The notes under the pieces were generated by a model, which searched no databases, was not told the DNA's origin, and worked only from the letters and a program-made list of their open reading frames with translations. Position numbers and translations under genes: made by a program. From Cysteiniphilum marinum (lineage in GTDB: Bacteria; Pseudomonadota; Gammaproteobacteria; Francisellales; Francisellaceae), in assembly GCF_014857925.1 (NCBI RefSeq), contig NZ_JACYVZ010000005.1, forward strand, positions 1 through 64,000: DNA of 64,000 bases, written 5' to 3'. Below, piece after piece: positions 27,544 to 35,833 of this stretch (position 1 is the first letter of the stretch; the number at the start of each line of letters is the position of its first letter).

Positions 27544-28734
27544 ATGAGGTGTTATAGAGCGGTTACTCTACTCATTTTCTTGTGCTTTTTTCATATTTCT
27601 ATGGCGGATGAACCAGTAACTAAAGAAAATGTAGATCTTAATAACTTTAAGACGCAATTATTACAACTTAAGCCTGGAGAGTCATTGACGATCTTTAATC
27701 AAGGTATTAATCTATACATTTCAACCGGAATTAATGTGATATCTGGTAATACTGGACTTTCATTTACGAAAGTCAGTAACTATACAAATGCATTATTTTG
27801 GAATAAGCCAAATACTTCCAATCTAGGTAGTCCAATAAAATTCTCCTCTAGCTATGAATATGATTTAGGTATGCATTATTATCTGAAAATTGTATATATA
27901 AACGGTATGCCAACATTCAATCATCCCTGTGTTACTGATGGGTCGTCTGTTACCTGGGGTAATATGGACTTTACTAATAATCCTTCTCTTGCTGTAAAAT
28001 CTTCTTGGTCTGTGGGATATGTAAGTAGTTTTCTCACAGGAACAGTAGCTGGAACAGCATGTGTTATTAATTTCCCCGTTAAGATAGAGATTGAATATAA
28101 TCCTTATAAGGCGACCATCTCATCAGATAAATTTAAACAAACCTCGCTAACATTTTCACTAGGGGGAGCTTTTGATTACAATTCTGATATACAACAAACT
28201 CCAATTATGCTTTCTCCCACTTACTTTGAGCTAACTATGCCCGATATACATAGAAGTTGTAATTTTATAACCAGTCAGCCAACAGTGGATTTTGGACAGT
28301 TAGATGTGAGTAAATTAGATAGTATTACGGCAGGATCCTCTTTTTTATCGAAGGATTTTTCTATCGGCATATCCTGTACAGATGATAATTACACTCATTA
28401 TAATGATTCTGTTGGTATCGTTGTTGATAAGGCTGCCAATCCAACTTTAAATAATGACGCCACGATTAGTACATATATTTCAGGTAAGAAGACTGGTGTT
28501 GCAATTAAGTTGAAGCTAAATGGAACTTCAATAAATACATTATGTGATGGTAGTCCAAGCTGTACATTGTATGGTGAAAAAGAGGTTACCTCTAGAGTGA
28601 TGAGCCTTAACTACGCTATGACAGCAGTAATGCAAAAAAATAATAGTTGTGGAGCATCATGCATTAGCGATTATAAGTCTTATATAGGCAGTAATATAAC
28701 GGGTGTAGTTAATTTGAAAGTAATGTTGCAATAG
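27544..28734 (+). CDS. Two-domain fimbrial tip adhesin
   Basis: 396 residues with a signal peptide (LLIFLCFFHISMA before DEPVTK). Residues about 20-225 form a beta-rich lectin-like domain of no recognised family, with Cys in FNHPCVTDG and AGTACVINF. Residues about 230-396 look like a pilin domain: RSCNFITSQPTVDFGQLD, FSIGISCTDD and the C-terminal strand NITGVVNLKVMLQ. This layout, at the end of a chaperone-usher operon, is that of a tip adhesin. Extra cysteine pairs (CDGSPSC, CGASC) are unusual for the pilin domain. ATG is one base past the chaperone stop, with AGGAGA before it. Confidence 0.78.
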   Translation: MRCYRAVTLLIFLCFFHISMADEPVTKENVDLNNFKTQLLQLKPGESLTIFNQGINLYISTGINVISGNTGLSFTKVSNYTNALFWNKPNTSNLGSPIKFSSSYEYDLGMHYYLKIVYINGMPTFNHPCVTDGSSVTWGNMDFTNNPSLAVKSSWSVGYVSSFLTGTVAGTACVINFPVKIEIEYNPYKATISSDKFKQTSLTFSLGGAFDYNSDIQQTPIMLSPTYFELTMPDIHRSCNFITSQPTVDFGQLDVSKLDSITAGSSFLSKDFSIGISCTDDNYTHYNDSVGIVVDKAANPTLNNDATISTYISGKKTGVAIKLKLNGTSINTLCDGSPSCTLYGEKEVTSRVMSLNYAMTAVMQKNNSCGASCISDYKSYIGSNITGVVNLKVMLQ

Positions 28735-28759
28735 ATTTTACTTGGTGTTGTACATAACC

Positions 28760-28827
28760 CCTGACATCAAAGTCAATTAAGACTATGATATACAATCATA
28801 GATTGTTAATAGGAATAAGATGTCAGG
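28760..28827 (+). promoter_or_regulatory. Nested inverted repeats in the first LysR leader
   Basis: CCTGACATC (28760-28768) pairs perfectly with GATGTCAGG (28819-28827), which ends at the base before the ATG. Inside, CTATGAT (28783-28789) pairs with ATCATAG (28795-28801) around ATACA. Either an RNA fold covering the ribosome-binding site or a pair of protein-binding half-sites would fit. Confidence 0.55.
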
Positions 28828-29751
28828 ATGTCAATGTTAGATAAGATGATTAATAAAAGGTTAAGCTATCATCAGCTAAACAATATCAATCTTTTTATGC
28901 GCGCGGTGGAACTTAAGTCATTAACCAAGGTTGCTGAAGTGCTTGATGTTTCAAAATCAACGGTTAGTAAAGCGATTAGATTATTGGAAGATGCGATTGA
29001 ATTACCACTGTTTTCGCGCAGTCATAAAAACTTCAAACTCACCCCAGAGGGCGAGAATTTTTATCGTGAATGTATAAAAGTTGAACGTGAAATTTTAAAT
29101 ATATCTGCGCATATTGAAGATATGCAAACAGAGCCAGAGGGTGTGCTGACGATCAATGTTGTTAGAAGTCTATTATGTCAGCACTTTCTAGATACGATCA
29201 CTATATTTCAAGAAACATGCTCGAAAATGCATGTTGATTTGATTATGGGAGGTAATAAGTTTACGGGTGATATTCATGGTGGCATTGATATTTATATTGC
29301 GCCATATCAAGATAATCTACCGGATTACATTCAAAGAGAAGAAGTGCTAAGCACAGTCAGTATGCTGTGTGCTTCACCTGGTTATATTAAAAGCCATGGG
29401 ATGCCGCAAAGTTTAATGGATTTAGCCGATCATTATTTTATTATTCATAAGCAGCAAAACACACTCATTAAGTCAATCCCTGAGAAGCTTAAAAAAGAAA
29501 ACATAGGTTTTCGCTCTCAGCTTGAGATCAATTCAACCAATGCTATTAAGGATTGTGTTATTGCGGGGCTTGGCATATCGGAGCTACCACAGTCGATTAT
29601 TGAAAACGAATTAGAACAAGGACTTGTCGTACCAATTATGCCACAGTTAAATACGCATCATCAGTTATATGCATATTATGCGATATATAATGGCGTGGCT
29701 CCGATCAAAGTAAGTCGTTTTTTAGACGTGTTACAGAAAACAGATGCATAA
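28828..29751 (+). CDS. LysR-family transcriptional regulator (fimbria-linked, first)
   Basis: 307 residues. The N-terminal winged helix-turn-helix covers residues about 15-75 (NLFMRAVELKSLTKVAEVLDVSKSTVSKAIRLLEDAIELPLFSRSHKNFKLTPEGENFY), followed by the linker helix and a periplasmic-binding-protein-like effector domain (EGVLTINVVRSL ... AIKDCVIAGLGISELPQSII). It resembles the AaeR/DmlR-type subgroup. It is 93 bp after the adhesin gene on the same strand and is followed by a second, related LysR. Effector unknown. Its leader carries inverted repeats next to the start. Confidence 0.9.
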   Translation: MSMLDKMINKRLSYHQLNNINLFMRAVELKSLTKVAEVLDVSKSTVSKAIRLLEDAIELPLFSRSHKNFKLTPEGENFYRECIKVEREILNISAHIEDMQTEPEGVLTINVVRSLLCQHFLDTITIFQETCSKMHVDLIMGGNKFTGDIHGGIDIYIAPYQDNLPDYIQREEVLSTVSMLCASPGYIKSHGMPQSLMDLADHYFIIHKQQNTLIKSIPEKLKKENIGFRSQLEINSTNAIKDCVIAGLGISELPQSIIENELEQGLVVPIMPQLNTHHQLYAYYAIYNGVAPIKVSRFLDVLQKTDA

Positions 29752-29762
29752 GTGCGTGTATT

Positions 29763-29816
29763 GAAACAAGCGTTTCTTAAAATTCCAATTATCTGGTTGT
29801 TTGTTGGCGGTATAAT
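29763..29816 (+). promoter_or_regulatory. Operator candidate and -10 box of the second LysR gene
   Basis: GAAAC-AAGC-GTTTC (29763-29776) repeats the palindrome found before the fimbrial cluster. A good -10 box TATAAT lies at 29811-29816 with no good -35 at the expected distance, the usual look of an activator-dependent promoter. The palindrome centre is about 42 bp upstream of the -10. Confidence 0.5.
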
Positions 29817-29871
29817 GATCAGCTGAGAGCGTTAAATTCAAATAGTTTTGATTGTCAGAGGGAGAAAGCAG

Positions 29872-30771
29872 GTGAGCATTGAAATTAAAAAAAGAAGTAT
29901 ATATAAAGATCTTTCTAATTTAGAGGCGTTTATGCAAGCCGTTGAAACGAAATCTTTTAGTCTGGCAGCTGAAGAGTTGCATTTGACTAAATCAGCCATC
30001 AGTAAATCCATTAAGCAGTTGGAGACTACCTTTGAGTTGCCTTTGTTTTTGCGTAATGCGCGATACTTGGAATTAACGCCTGAGGGTAGTGTGTTTTACC
30101 AACATTGCCTTAATCTCAAAGCAGCAATGCAGCGCACCCAATCGGTTATTAAGGCGATGCATAATGAACCAACAGGTAAGCTTAAATTATCGGTCAACCC
30201 ATCATTAATGAAAAGCTTAGTTGTACCGATTATTGCCAAGTATCAACAGCTCTTTCCAAAAGTGGTATTAGAGGTGCTTTATCAAGAGGATAATGTTGAT
30301 ATGTATGCCAACGAGATTGATATCGTTATTGGACGCAACTTGGAGGCGCCAGATGAAATCGTCTTGAAAAAAGCATTTGATTCTGATCATGTCTTGTGTG
30401 CCACACCCGAATATATCGCCAGACAAGGAGGTATGCCACAAGTTGTCGAGGACTTAAAGCGATTTGCCTTTATTGGTCATATAAATAAACGTTCAATGCC
30501 AATACGGTCTGAATATCCAGAGTATATTAATCAATCATTGCAGATGGATTCGATACTAGCCATTAAGCAAGCTGTTTTAGTGGGGATGGGAATTAGTCAA
30601 GTGCATGACTATGTTGTAAAAAGAGAGCTGCAATCTGGCGAGCTTATCCATATCTTGCCAGAGATCAAAATGCCTAGATTATTATATGTGTATTATCAAA
30701 AACATAATTACACACAACCTAAAGTGCAAAGAATGCTAGATTTAATTACGCAGGCGTTGCAAGGAGAGTAA
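29872..30771 (+). CDS. LysR-family transcriptional regulator (fimbria-linked, second)
   Basis: 299 residues from GTG 29872, preceded by GGGAGA. A TTG eight codons earlier is less likely. The winged helix covers residues about 12-72 (NLEAFMQAVETKSFSLAAEELHLTKSAISKSIKQLETTFELPLFLRNARYLELTPEGSVFY), then an effector domain (GKLKLSVNPSLMKSLVVPIIAKYQQLFP ... AIKQAVLVGMGISQVHDYVV). It is clearly a paralogue of the preceding LysR. Its promoter shares a palindrome with the fimbrial region, so it may control both itself and the fimbriae (inference). Confidence 0.9.
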   Translation: MSIEIKKRSIYKDLSNLEAFMQAVETKSFSLAAEELHLTKSAISKSIKQLETTFELPLFLRNARYLELTPEGSVFYQHCLNLKAAMQRTQSVIKAMHNEPTGKLKLSVNPSLMKSLVVPIIAKYQQLFPKVVLEVLYQEDNVDMYANEIDIVIGRNLEAPDEIVLKKAFDSDHVLCATPEYIARQGGMPQVVEDLKRFAFIGHINKRSMPIRSEYPEYINQSLQMDSILAIKQAVLVGMGISQVHDYVVKRELQSGELIHILPEIKMPRLLYVYYQKHNYTQPKVQRMLDLITQALQGE

Positions 30772-30879
30772 TAGAGTATACCCACTATTTTTGATTGATA
30801 ATTGCCCAGATGCCTGATGCGATAAGCACCTTTTCACCATAAACCCAATCATCCCAGTTTTAATTAGGAAAAAAATAGT

Positions 30880-30915
30880 TATACTATGCGCTAAGTTATT
30901 TTCCAATAACTTAGC
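30880..30915 (+). promoter_or_regulatory. Promoter -10 and perfect hairpin at the cyo leader
   Basis: TATACT (30880-30885) is a fair -10 box. Immediately downstream GCTAAGTTATT (30890-30900) and AATAACTTAGC (30905-30915) form a perfect 11-bp inverted repeat with a TTCC loop, at or just after the expected transcription start. No T-run follows, so it is not a terminator. It may be an operator or an mRNA 5' stabilising hairpin. Confidence 0.55.
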
Positions 30916-30943
30916 TAGATATAAAGGAACTAAGGAAATCGAT

Positions 30944-31936
30944 ATGATCAAGTACTTGTACTTTTTTGTGTCCGCACTGAAAAGGATGGCTAAGCCATTG
31001 ACTTTCTCAGATGTTGGAGGCAGGAAATCAAAGCGCAAAAAGCCTTTAGCTAAGCCATTTGTTGCATTGATGGTGTTACTGCCAGCAATGTTACTTGGGG
31101 GGTGCTCCTCAGGTGTTTTAGATCCGCAGGGACCTATTGCACATCACGAGCTTAGACTATTGATATTTGCTGTTTTATTAATGTTAATCGTGGTGATCCC
31201 GGTGATTTTCTTGACGTTTTGGTTTGCATGGCGCTATCGCGACTCTGCAACTAATTCAAAATATCGCCCTGAGTGGTCACACAGCACAGCACTTGAGATC
31301 GTCTGGTGGGCGATTCCATGTGTGATTATCTTGATTTTAGGGATTGTAACTTGGGTGACAACACATTCACTTAACCCATACAAACCATTAGAGTCTGATA
31401 AGCCGCCTGTTGAGATTGAGGTGGTCGCATTAGACTGGAAATGGATGTTTATTTATCCGCAATATGATATTGCAACAGTGAATAAGATTGTTATCCCTGT
31501 TGGTCATCCGATTAACTTTAGAATCACATCAGCAGCACCTATGAACTCGTTCTTTATTCCGCAACTAGGTGGGCAAATTTATGCAATGACTGGTATGATC
31601 ACTAAGCTTCATTTATTGGCAAGTAACCCAGGTGAGTATCGTGGCTTTTCAGCTAACTACACAGGCGAAGGTTTTGCACATATGCAGTTCTACGCAGATG
31701 CCACGTCTGAGGCTGACTTTAATAAATGGGTAAGTGAGGCTAAAACATCGAAGAAAGCCCTAACTTGGGACTTTTTCTGGGATCATTTGGCAAAACAATC
31801 AATTGATAACCCAGTGACATATTATGGTCAAGTTGATAAAAATTTATTTAATGACATTGTTATGTACTACATGATGCCAAACTACAAACCTGGCATGATG
31901 GGACATATGCATCATATGTCAGAAATGAGCCATTAA
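30944..31936 (+). CDS. cyoA: Cytochrome bo3 ubiquinol oxidase subunit II
   Basis: 330 residues. A lipobox (AMLLGGC, Cys54) indicates a lipoprotein, though the leader is long with a basic stretch (GGRKSKRKKPLAKP). Translation from Met15 would shorten it. Two membrane helices follow (LLIFAVLLMLIVVIPVIFLTFWFAWRYR and IVWWAIPCVIILILGIVTWVT), then the cupredoxin domain with VVALDWKWMFIYP and NYTGEGFAHMQFYA. The CuA cysteines are replaced, as in quinol oxidases. The C terminus is His/Met-rich (MGHMHHMSEMSH). First gene of the cyoABCDE operon. Confidence 0.95.
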   Translation: MIKYLYFFVSALKRMAKPLTFSDVGGRKSKRKKPLAKPFVALMVLLPAMLLGGCSSGVLDPQGPIAHHELRLLIFAVLLMLIVVIPVIFLTFWFAWRYRDSATNSKYRPEWSHSTALEIVWWAIPCVIILILGIVTWVTTHSLNPYKPLESDKPPVEIEVVALDWKWMFIYPQYDIATVNKIVIPVGHPINFRITSAAPMNSFFIPQLGGQIYAMTGMITKLHLLASNPGEYRGFSANYTGEGFAHMQFYADATSEADFNKWVSEAKTSKKALTWDFFWDHLAKQSIDNPVTYYGQVDKNLFNDIVMYYMMPNYKPGMMGHMHHMSEMSH

Positions 31937-31959
31937 GTGTGAATAAATAGGGAACGAAT

Positions 31960-33990
31960 ATGTTAGAAGCATTGATTGGAAGGTTGAGTGATCCGCACAC
32001 AGCTTTCCCGTATTTGTGGGAACCCGTAAGCCAACAGTTGATCATTCTTGGGATGTTTATCTTTATTGTTGTTGGTGGGTTGTTATTGGTAGGTGGTTTG
32101 ACCTACTTCAAAAAATGGGGCTATTTATGGCGTGAATGGTTCACGACAGTAGACCATAAAAAAATCGGTATTATGTATATTATTGTCGCACTGGTTATGC
32201 TGTTTCGTGGTTTTGTCGATGCGGCAATGATGCGTACACAGCAAGCCCTAGCATCAGGCGACAGTACTGGTTATTTGATTCCGCAGCATTTTGATCAGAT
32301 CTTTACCGCTCACGGTGTGATCATGATTTTCTTTGTGGCAATGCCGTTGATGTTTGGTTTGATGAATATTGCGATTCCATTGCAAATTGGCGCGCGCGAT
32401 GTTGCCTTTCCATACCTTAATTCATTAAGCTTCTGGCTTTTTGTAGTTGGTGTGGTTTTGGTTAATATGTCGCTATTAATCGGTGATTTTGCGCATACAG
32501 GTTGGTTGGCTTATCCACCGTATTCGGAGACCGCTTTTAGCCCCGGGGTCGGGGTTGATTACTGGATATGGGCACTGCAGATATCCGGTATAGGCTCCTT
32601 GATGACGGGTATTAACTTCTTTGTCACCATCATTAAAATGCGTTGTAAAGGCATGACATTAATGAAGATGCCGGTATTTACGTGGACGTCACTTTGTTCT
32701 GTTGTTTTGGTTATTGCTGCATTTCCAGTTTTAACAGTGACATTAGCATTGTTAACTTTAGATCGTTATATAGGTACAAATTTCTTTACTGTCAGTGGTG
32801 GCGGTGATCAAATGATGTATGTTAATTTGATCTGGATTTGGGGGCACCCTGAAGTTTATATCTTGATTCTGCCAGCCTTTGGTATTTTTTCAGAAGTTGT
32901 TTCTGTGTTCTCTAAAAAGAAGCTATTTGGTTATGCAACAATGGTTTGGGCTAGTATTGTTATTACGATTCTTGCATTCTCGGTATGGCTGCATCACTTC
33001 TTTACAATGGGTGCAGGCGCCAACGTGAATGCCTTCTTCGGTATTATGACGATGATTATTGCAATTCCAACAGGGGTTAAAATCTTTAACTGGCTGTTTA
33101 CTATGTTCCGTGGACGTATCACCTTTACTACGCCAATGTACTGGTTAATGGGCTTTTTGGTCACATTTACTATCGGTGGTATGACCGGTGTGTTATTGTC
33201 TGTGCCAGGCGTTGATTTCCAGATGCATAACAGTGTGTTTTTGATCGCACATTTCCATAATGTGATCATTGGTGGTGTGGTATTTGGTTACTTTGCCGGA
33301 CTGATCTATTGGTTTCCTAAGATGTTTGGCTTTAAGCTTAACGAGCGCTTAGGTAAATGGTCATTTTGGTTCTGGATTGTCGGCTTCTTTGTTGCCTTTA
33401 TGCCGCTTTATTATTTAGGTGCTATTGGCATGACTCGCCGCTTATATCATTATGATGCGTCAACTGGCTTCCAACCATGGTTAATTGTGGCTTGGGTTGG
33501 TTCAATGTTGATTGCTATTGGTGTATTGTTGCAAATCATTCAAATTATTGTAAGTATCAAAGATCGTCATAAAAACCGTGATTTAACAGGCGATCCTTGG
33601 GATGGACATACACTAGAGTGGGCAACAGCGTCTCCTGCACCTTTTTATAACTTTGCGCATGATCCTGTAGTTGATTCATTGGATGGCTTTTGGGAGCACA
33701 AGAAAAAAGGGCTAAATATTGAAAATCGCCCACTTGCTGAGAAGCGCCCATATGAAGATATTCATATGCCAAGAAACACAGGCGTTGCTTTTGTGATTGG
33801 CGCATTTGCTTTAGCCTTTGGATTTGCCGCTGTTTGGCATATCTGGTGGTTAGCAGGTGTTGGTTTGCTGGGTATTCTTGCTTCCGTGATTTCACGTTCA
33901 TTCAATTACGACATTGATTATTATGTGAAAGCCAAAGAAGTTGAAGAAACTGAAGCTGAAATTGAAAAAATGAAGAAGGTGGGCGCATGA
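31960..33990 (+). CDS. cyoB: Cytochrome bo3 ubiquinol oxidase subunit I
   Basis: 676 residues, the catalytic heme-copper subunit with about 15 membrane helices. Landmarks: [29 protein letters not shown] with the low-spin heme His, [22 protein letters not shown] with the His-Tyr cross-link region and the CuB ligand, [10 protein letters not shown] with the two further CuB histidines, and [24 protein letters not shown] with heme-binding histidines. It oxidises ubiquinol and pumps protons at the inner membrane. Full length. The stop overlaps cyoC by 4 bp. Confidence 0.97.
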   Translation: MLEALIGRLSDPHTAFPYLWEPVSQQLIILGMFIFIVVGGLLLVGGLTYFKKWGYLWREWFTTVDHKKIGIMYIIVALVMLFRGFVDAAMMRTQQALASGDSTGYLIPQHFDQIFTAHGVIMIFFVAMPLMFGLMNIAIPLQIGARDVAFPYLNSLSFWLFVVGVVLVNMSLLIGDFAHTGWLAYPPYSETAFSPGVGVDYWIWALQISGIGSLMTGINFFVTIIKMRCKGMTLMKMPVFTWTSLCSVVLVIAAFPVLTVTLALLTLDRYIGTNFFTVSGGGDQMMYVNLIWIWGHPEVYILILPAFGIFSEVVSVFSKKKLFGYATMVWASIVITILAFSVWLHHFFTMGAGANVNAFFGIMTMIIAIPTGVKIFNWLFTMFRGRITFTTPMYWLMGFLVTFTIGGMTGVLLSVPGVDFQMHNSVFLIAHFHNVIIGGVVFGYFAGLIYWFPKMFGFKLNERLGKWSFWFWIVGFFVAFMPLYYLGAIGMTRRLYHYDASTGFQPWLIVAWVGSMLIAIGVLLQIIQIIVSIKDRHKNRDLTGDPWDGHTLEWATASPAPFYNFAHDPVVDSLDGFWEHKKKGLNIENRPLAEKRPYEDIHMPRNTGVAFVIGAFALAFGFAAVWHIWWLAGVGLLGILASVISRSFNYDIDYYVKAKEVEETEAEIEKMKKVGA

Positions 33991-34592
33991 GTACTACAGC
34001 AGTAGAAAGCCATCACGGTGAACATCACCACCATTACGATGGTTCCAAAAGCGTATTTGGTTTTTGGATTTATATTATGAGTGACTGCGTATTATTTGCG
34101 ACATTGTTCGCAGTATATGCGGTATTCCATACCCATACATTTGGCGGTCCGAGTGCTAAAGAATTGTTTAGCTTGCCATTTGTATTTATTGAAACCATGT
34201 TACTTTTAATGAGTAGCTTTACCTTTGGTTTGGCAATGTTGTCGCGCAATTCAGGTAATATTAAGCTTATTACAGGTTGGTTATGGGTGACCTTTATCTT
34301 AGGGTTAGGTTTCATCATCATGGAAGTCTATGAATTCCATCACCTATATATGGAAGGTCATACTTGGGCGCAAAGTGCATTTTTATCCTCGTTCTTTACC
34401 TTGGTGGGAACGCATGGATTGCACGTAAGCATTGGTTTAATCTGGATTGTGAGTATGATTTTCCAAATCCGTAAGCATGGTATCACGCCAATGAGCAAAA
34501 CAAAGCTAACCTACTTAGGTTTGTTCTGGCACTTTTTGGATATCGTGTGGATTTTCGTATTCTCAGTTGTCTACTTAATGGGAGCAATCTAA
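33987..34592 (+). CDS. cyoC: Cytochrome bo3 ubiquinol oxidase subunit III
   Basis: 201 residues with five hydrophobic helices, homologous to oxidase subunit [90 protein letters not shown] and [21 protein letters not shown]. The N terminus is His-rich ([13 protein letters not shown]). It starts inside the last codon of cyoB (ATGA overlap), so it is translationally coupled. It stabilises subunit I and the proton-uptake path. Confidence 0.96.
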   Translation: MSTTAVESHHGEHHHHYDGSKSVFGFWIYIMSDCVLFATLFAVYAVFHTHTFGGPSAKELFSLPFVFIETMLLLMSSFTFGLAMLSRNSGNIKLITGWLWVTFILGLGFIIMEVYEFHHLYMEGHTWAQSAFLSSFFTLVGTHGLHVSIGLIWIVSMIFQIRKHGITPMSKTKLTYLGLFWHFLDIVWIFVFSVVYLMGAI

Positions 34593-34593
34593 T

Positions 34594-34932
34594 ATGGCAG
34601 GCGAACATTTATACGATCATGAAACGGGTGCGGCATATGGCACATACAAAACTTATATCACTGGTTTTGTATTATCGATCATTATCACCGTTATTGCTTT
34701 TAGCTTAGTTGGATTTAAAGTCTTTTCTCCAGTTGGGCTGTATATCTCTGTCGCAATTTTGGCGCTTATCCAGTTGTATGTGCAGTTAGTATTCTTCTTG
34801 CACTTAAGTACAGACTCAAAAGCACGCTGGAATATGATCAGCTTCATATTTGCAGTGATTGTTGTATTAATTCTGGTTATCGGTACGTTATGGATTATGT
34901 TCAATCTTTACAGCATGATGATGGTCATGTAA
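34594..34932 (+). CDS. cyoD: Cytochrome bo3 ubiquinol oxidase subunit IV
   Basis: 112 residues with three membrane helices (TYITGFVLSIIITVIAFSLVGF, LYISVAILALIQLYVQLVFFLHL and ISFIFAVIVVLILVIGTLWIMFNLYSMMM) matching CyoD. It begins one base after the cyoC stop. A small accessory subunit needed for assembly of the copper centre. Confidence 0.95.
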   Translation: MAGEHLYDHETGAAYGTYKTYITGFVLSIIITVIAFSLVGFKVFSPVGLYISVAILALIQLYVQLVFFLHLSTDSKARWNMISFIFAVIVVLILVIGTLWIMFNLYSMMMVM

Positions 34933-34937
34933 CGTTA

Positions 34938-35774
34938 ATGAAACTCATTAAACTCATCAAACCCGGAATTATTTTCGGTAATATCGTTACCTTGTGCGGT
35001 GGCTTTTTTGTTGCGGTACAAGGTGATTTTTCTTGGATTATTTTTTTAAGTGCGCTCATTGGTATGGCATTTGTCATTGCCTGTGGTTGTGTTTTGAATA
35101 ACTATATTGATCGCGATATTGATCAGCTGATGAAGCGCACACAAAAGCGTCCGTCAGCTTGTGGATTAGTATCGTTGCGTTTTGCTTTAAGTTATGCGTT
35201 TATCTTAGGTATTATTGGCTTTGTCGCCTTATATCTTGGAACAAATACTTTAACTGTCATTATTGCGGCTATTGGCTTATTTGCCTATGTTGTGGCTTAT
35301 ACATTATGGTTTAAGCGCAGCTCAATCTTTGGTACGGTTGTTGGCGCTATCTCTGGTGCGGTACCGCCAGTCATAGGTTATACAGCGGTGACCAATCGAT
35401 TTGATGCTGTCGCATTGACGTTGTTTATTATTTTGGTCTGTTGGCAAATGCCGCATTTCTTTGCTATTGCCATTTATCGTAAAGATGATTATGCCGCAGC
35501 AAATATTCCGGTGTTGCCACTTAAGCGCAGTATGTTATACACCCAAGTGAATGCACTTATTTTTGTTGTGTTATATGTTATTGCTACCTTAATGTTAGCA
35601 GTGGTTGCACAGGTTCATTTATTGTATTTAGCTGTTGCCTTTATCTTAGGCGTTGCATGGATTGCATTGAGTATTAAAGGATTTAATGCTGAAGATAAAG
35701 CACATTGGGCGCGCAAGATGTTTATATTCTCTATTGTTAGTATTACATTGCTTAGTATATTTATGGCGGTGTAG
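34938..35774 (+). CDS. cyoE: Protoheme IX farnesyltransferase (heme O synthase)
   Basis: 278 residues from ATG 34938, which gives the family-typical start MKLIKLIKPGIIFGN. A GTG/ATG 48 bp earlier would overlap cyoD. A UbiA-type membrane prenyltransferase that adds a farnesyl group to heme b for the bo3 oxidase. The aspartate motif is NNYIDRDIDQLMKRTQKRP, and the second motif region is YRKDDYAAANIPVLPL. Eight or nine hydrophobic segments. Last gene of the operon. Its stop codon lies in a GTAGGGGCAAT repeat. Confidence 0.95.
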   Translation: MKLIKLIKPGIIFGNIVTLCGGFFVAVQGDFSWIIFLSALIGMAFVIACGCVLNNYIDRDIDQLMKRTQKRPSACGLVSLRFALSYAFILGIIGFVALYLGTNTLTVIIAAIGLFAYVVAYTLWFKRSSIFGTVVGAISGAVPPVIGYTAVTNRFDAVALTLFIILVCWQMPHFFAIAIYRKDDYAAANIPVLPLKRSMLYTQVNALIFVVLYVIATLMLAVVAQVHLLYLAVAFILGVAWIALSIKGFNAEDKAHWARKMFIFSIVSITLLSIFMAV

Positions 35775-35820
35775 GGGCAATTCTCATGGGTAGGGGCAAT
35801 TCATGAATTTGTGCCCCTAC
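35771..35820. terminator. Hairpin between convergent cyoE and clpA, with a duplicated arm
   Basis: GTAGGGGCA (35790-35798) pairs with TGCCCCTAC (35812-35820). The spacer contains ATTCATGAAT, itself palindromic. A second copy of the left arm, GTAGGGGCAAT (35771-35781), holds the cyoE stop codon. On the plus strand the stem is followed by GGATAATTTT. It probably ends transcription from the cyo side. The GTAGGGGC arm is a common intergenic repeat. Confidence 0.55.
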
Positions 35821-35833
35821 GGATAATTTTAAA

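Noticed and set aside
21120-28734. A defence or toxin-antitoxin system in the 21-29 kb accessory region
   Set aside because: All rightward genes fit chaperone-usher parts; no nuclease, ATPase or toxin motif was seen in the remaining protein.
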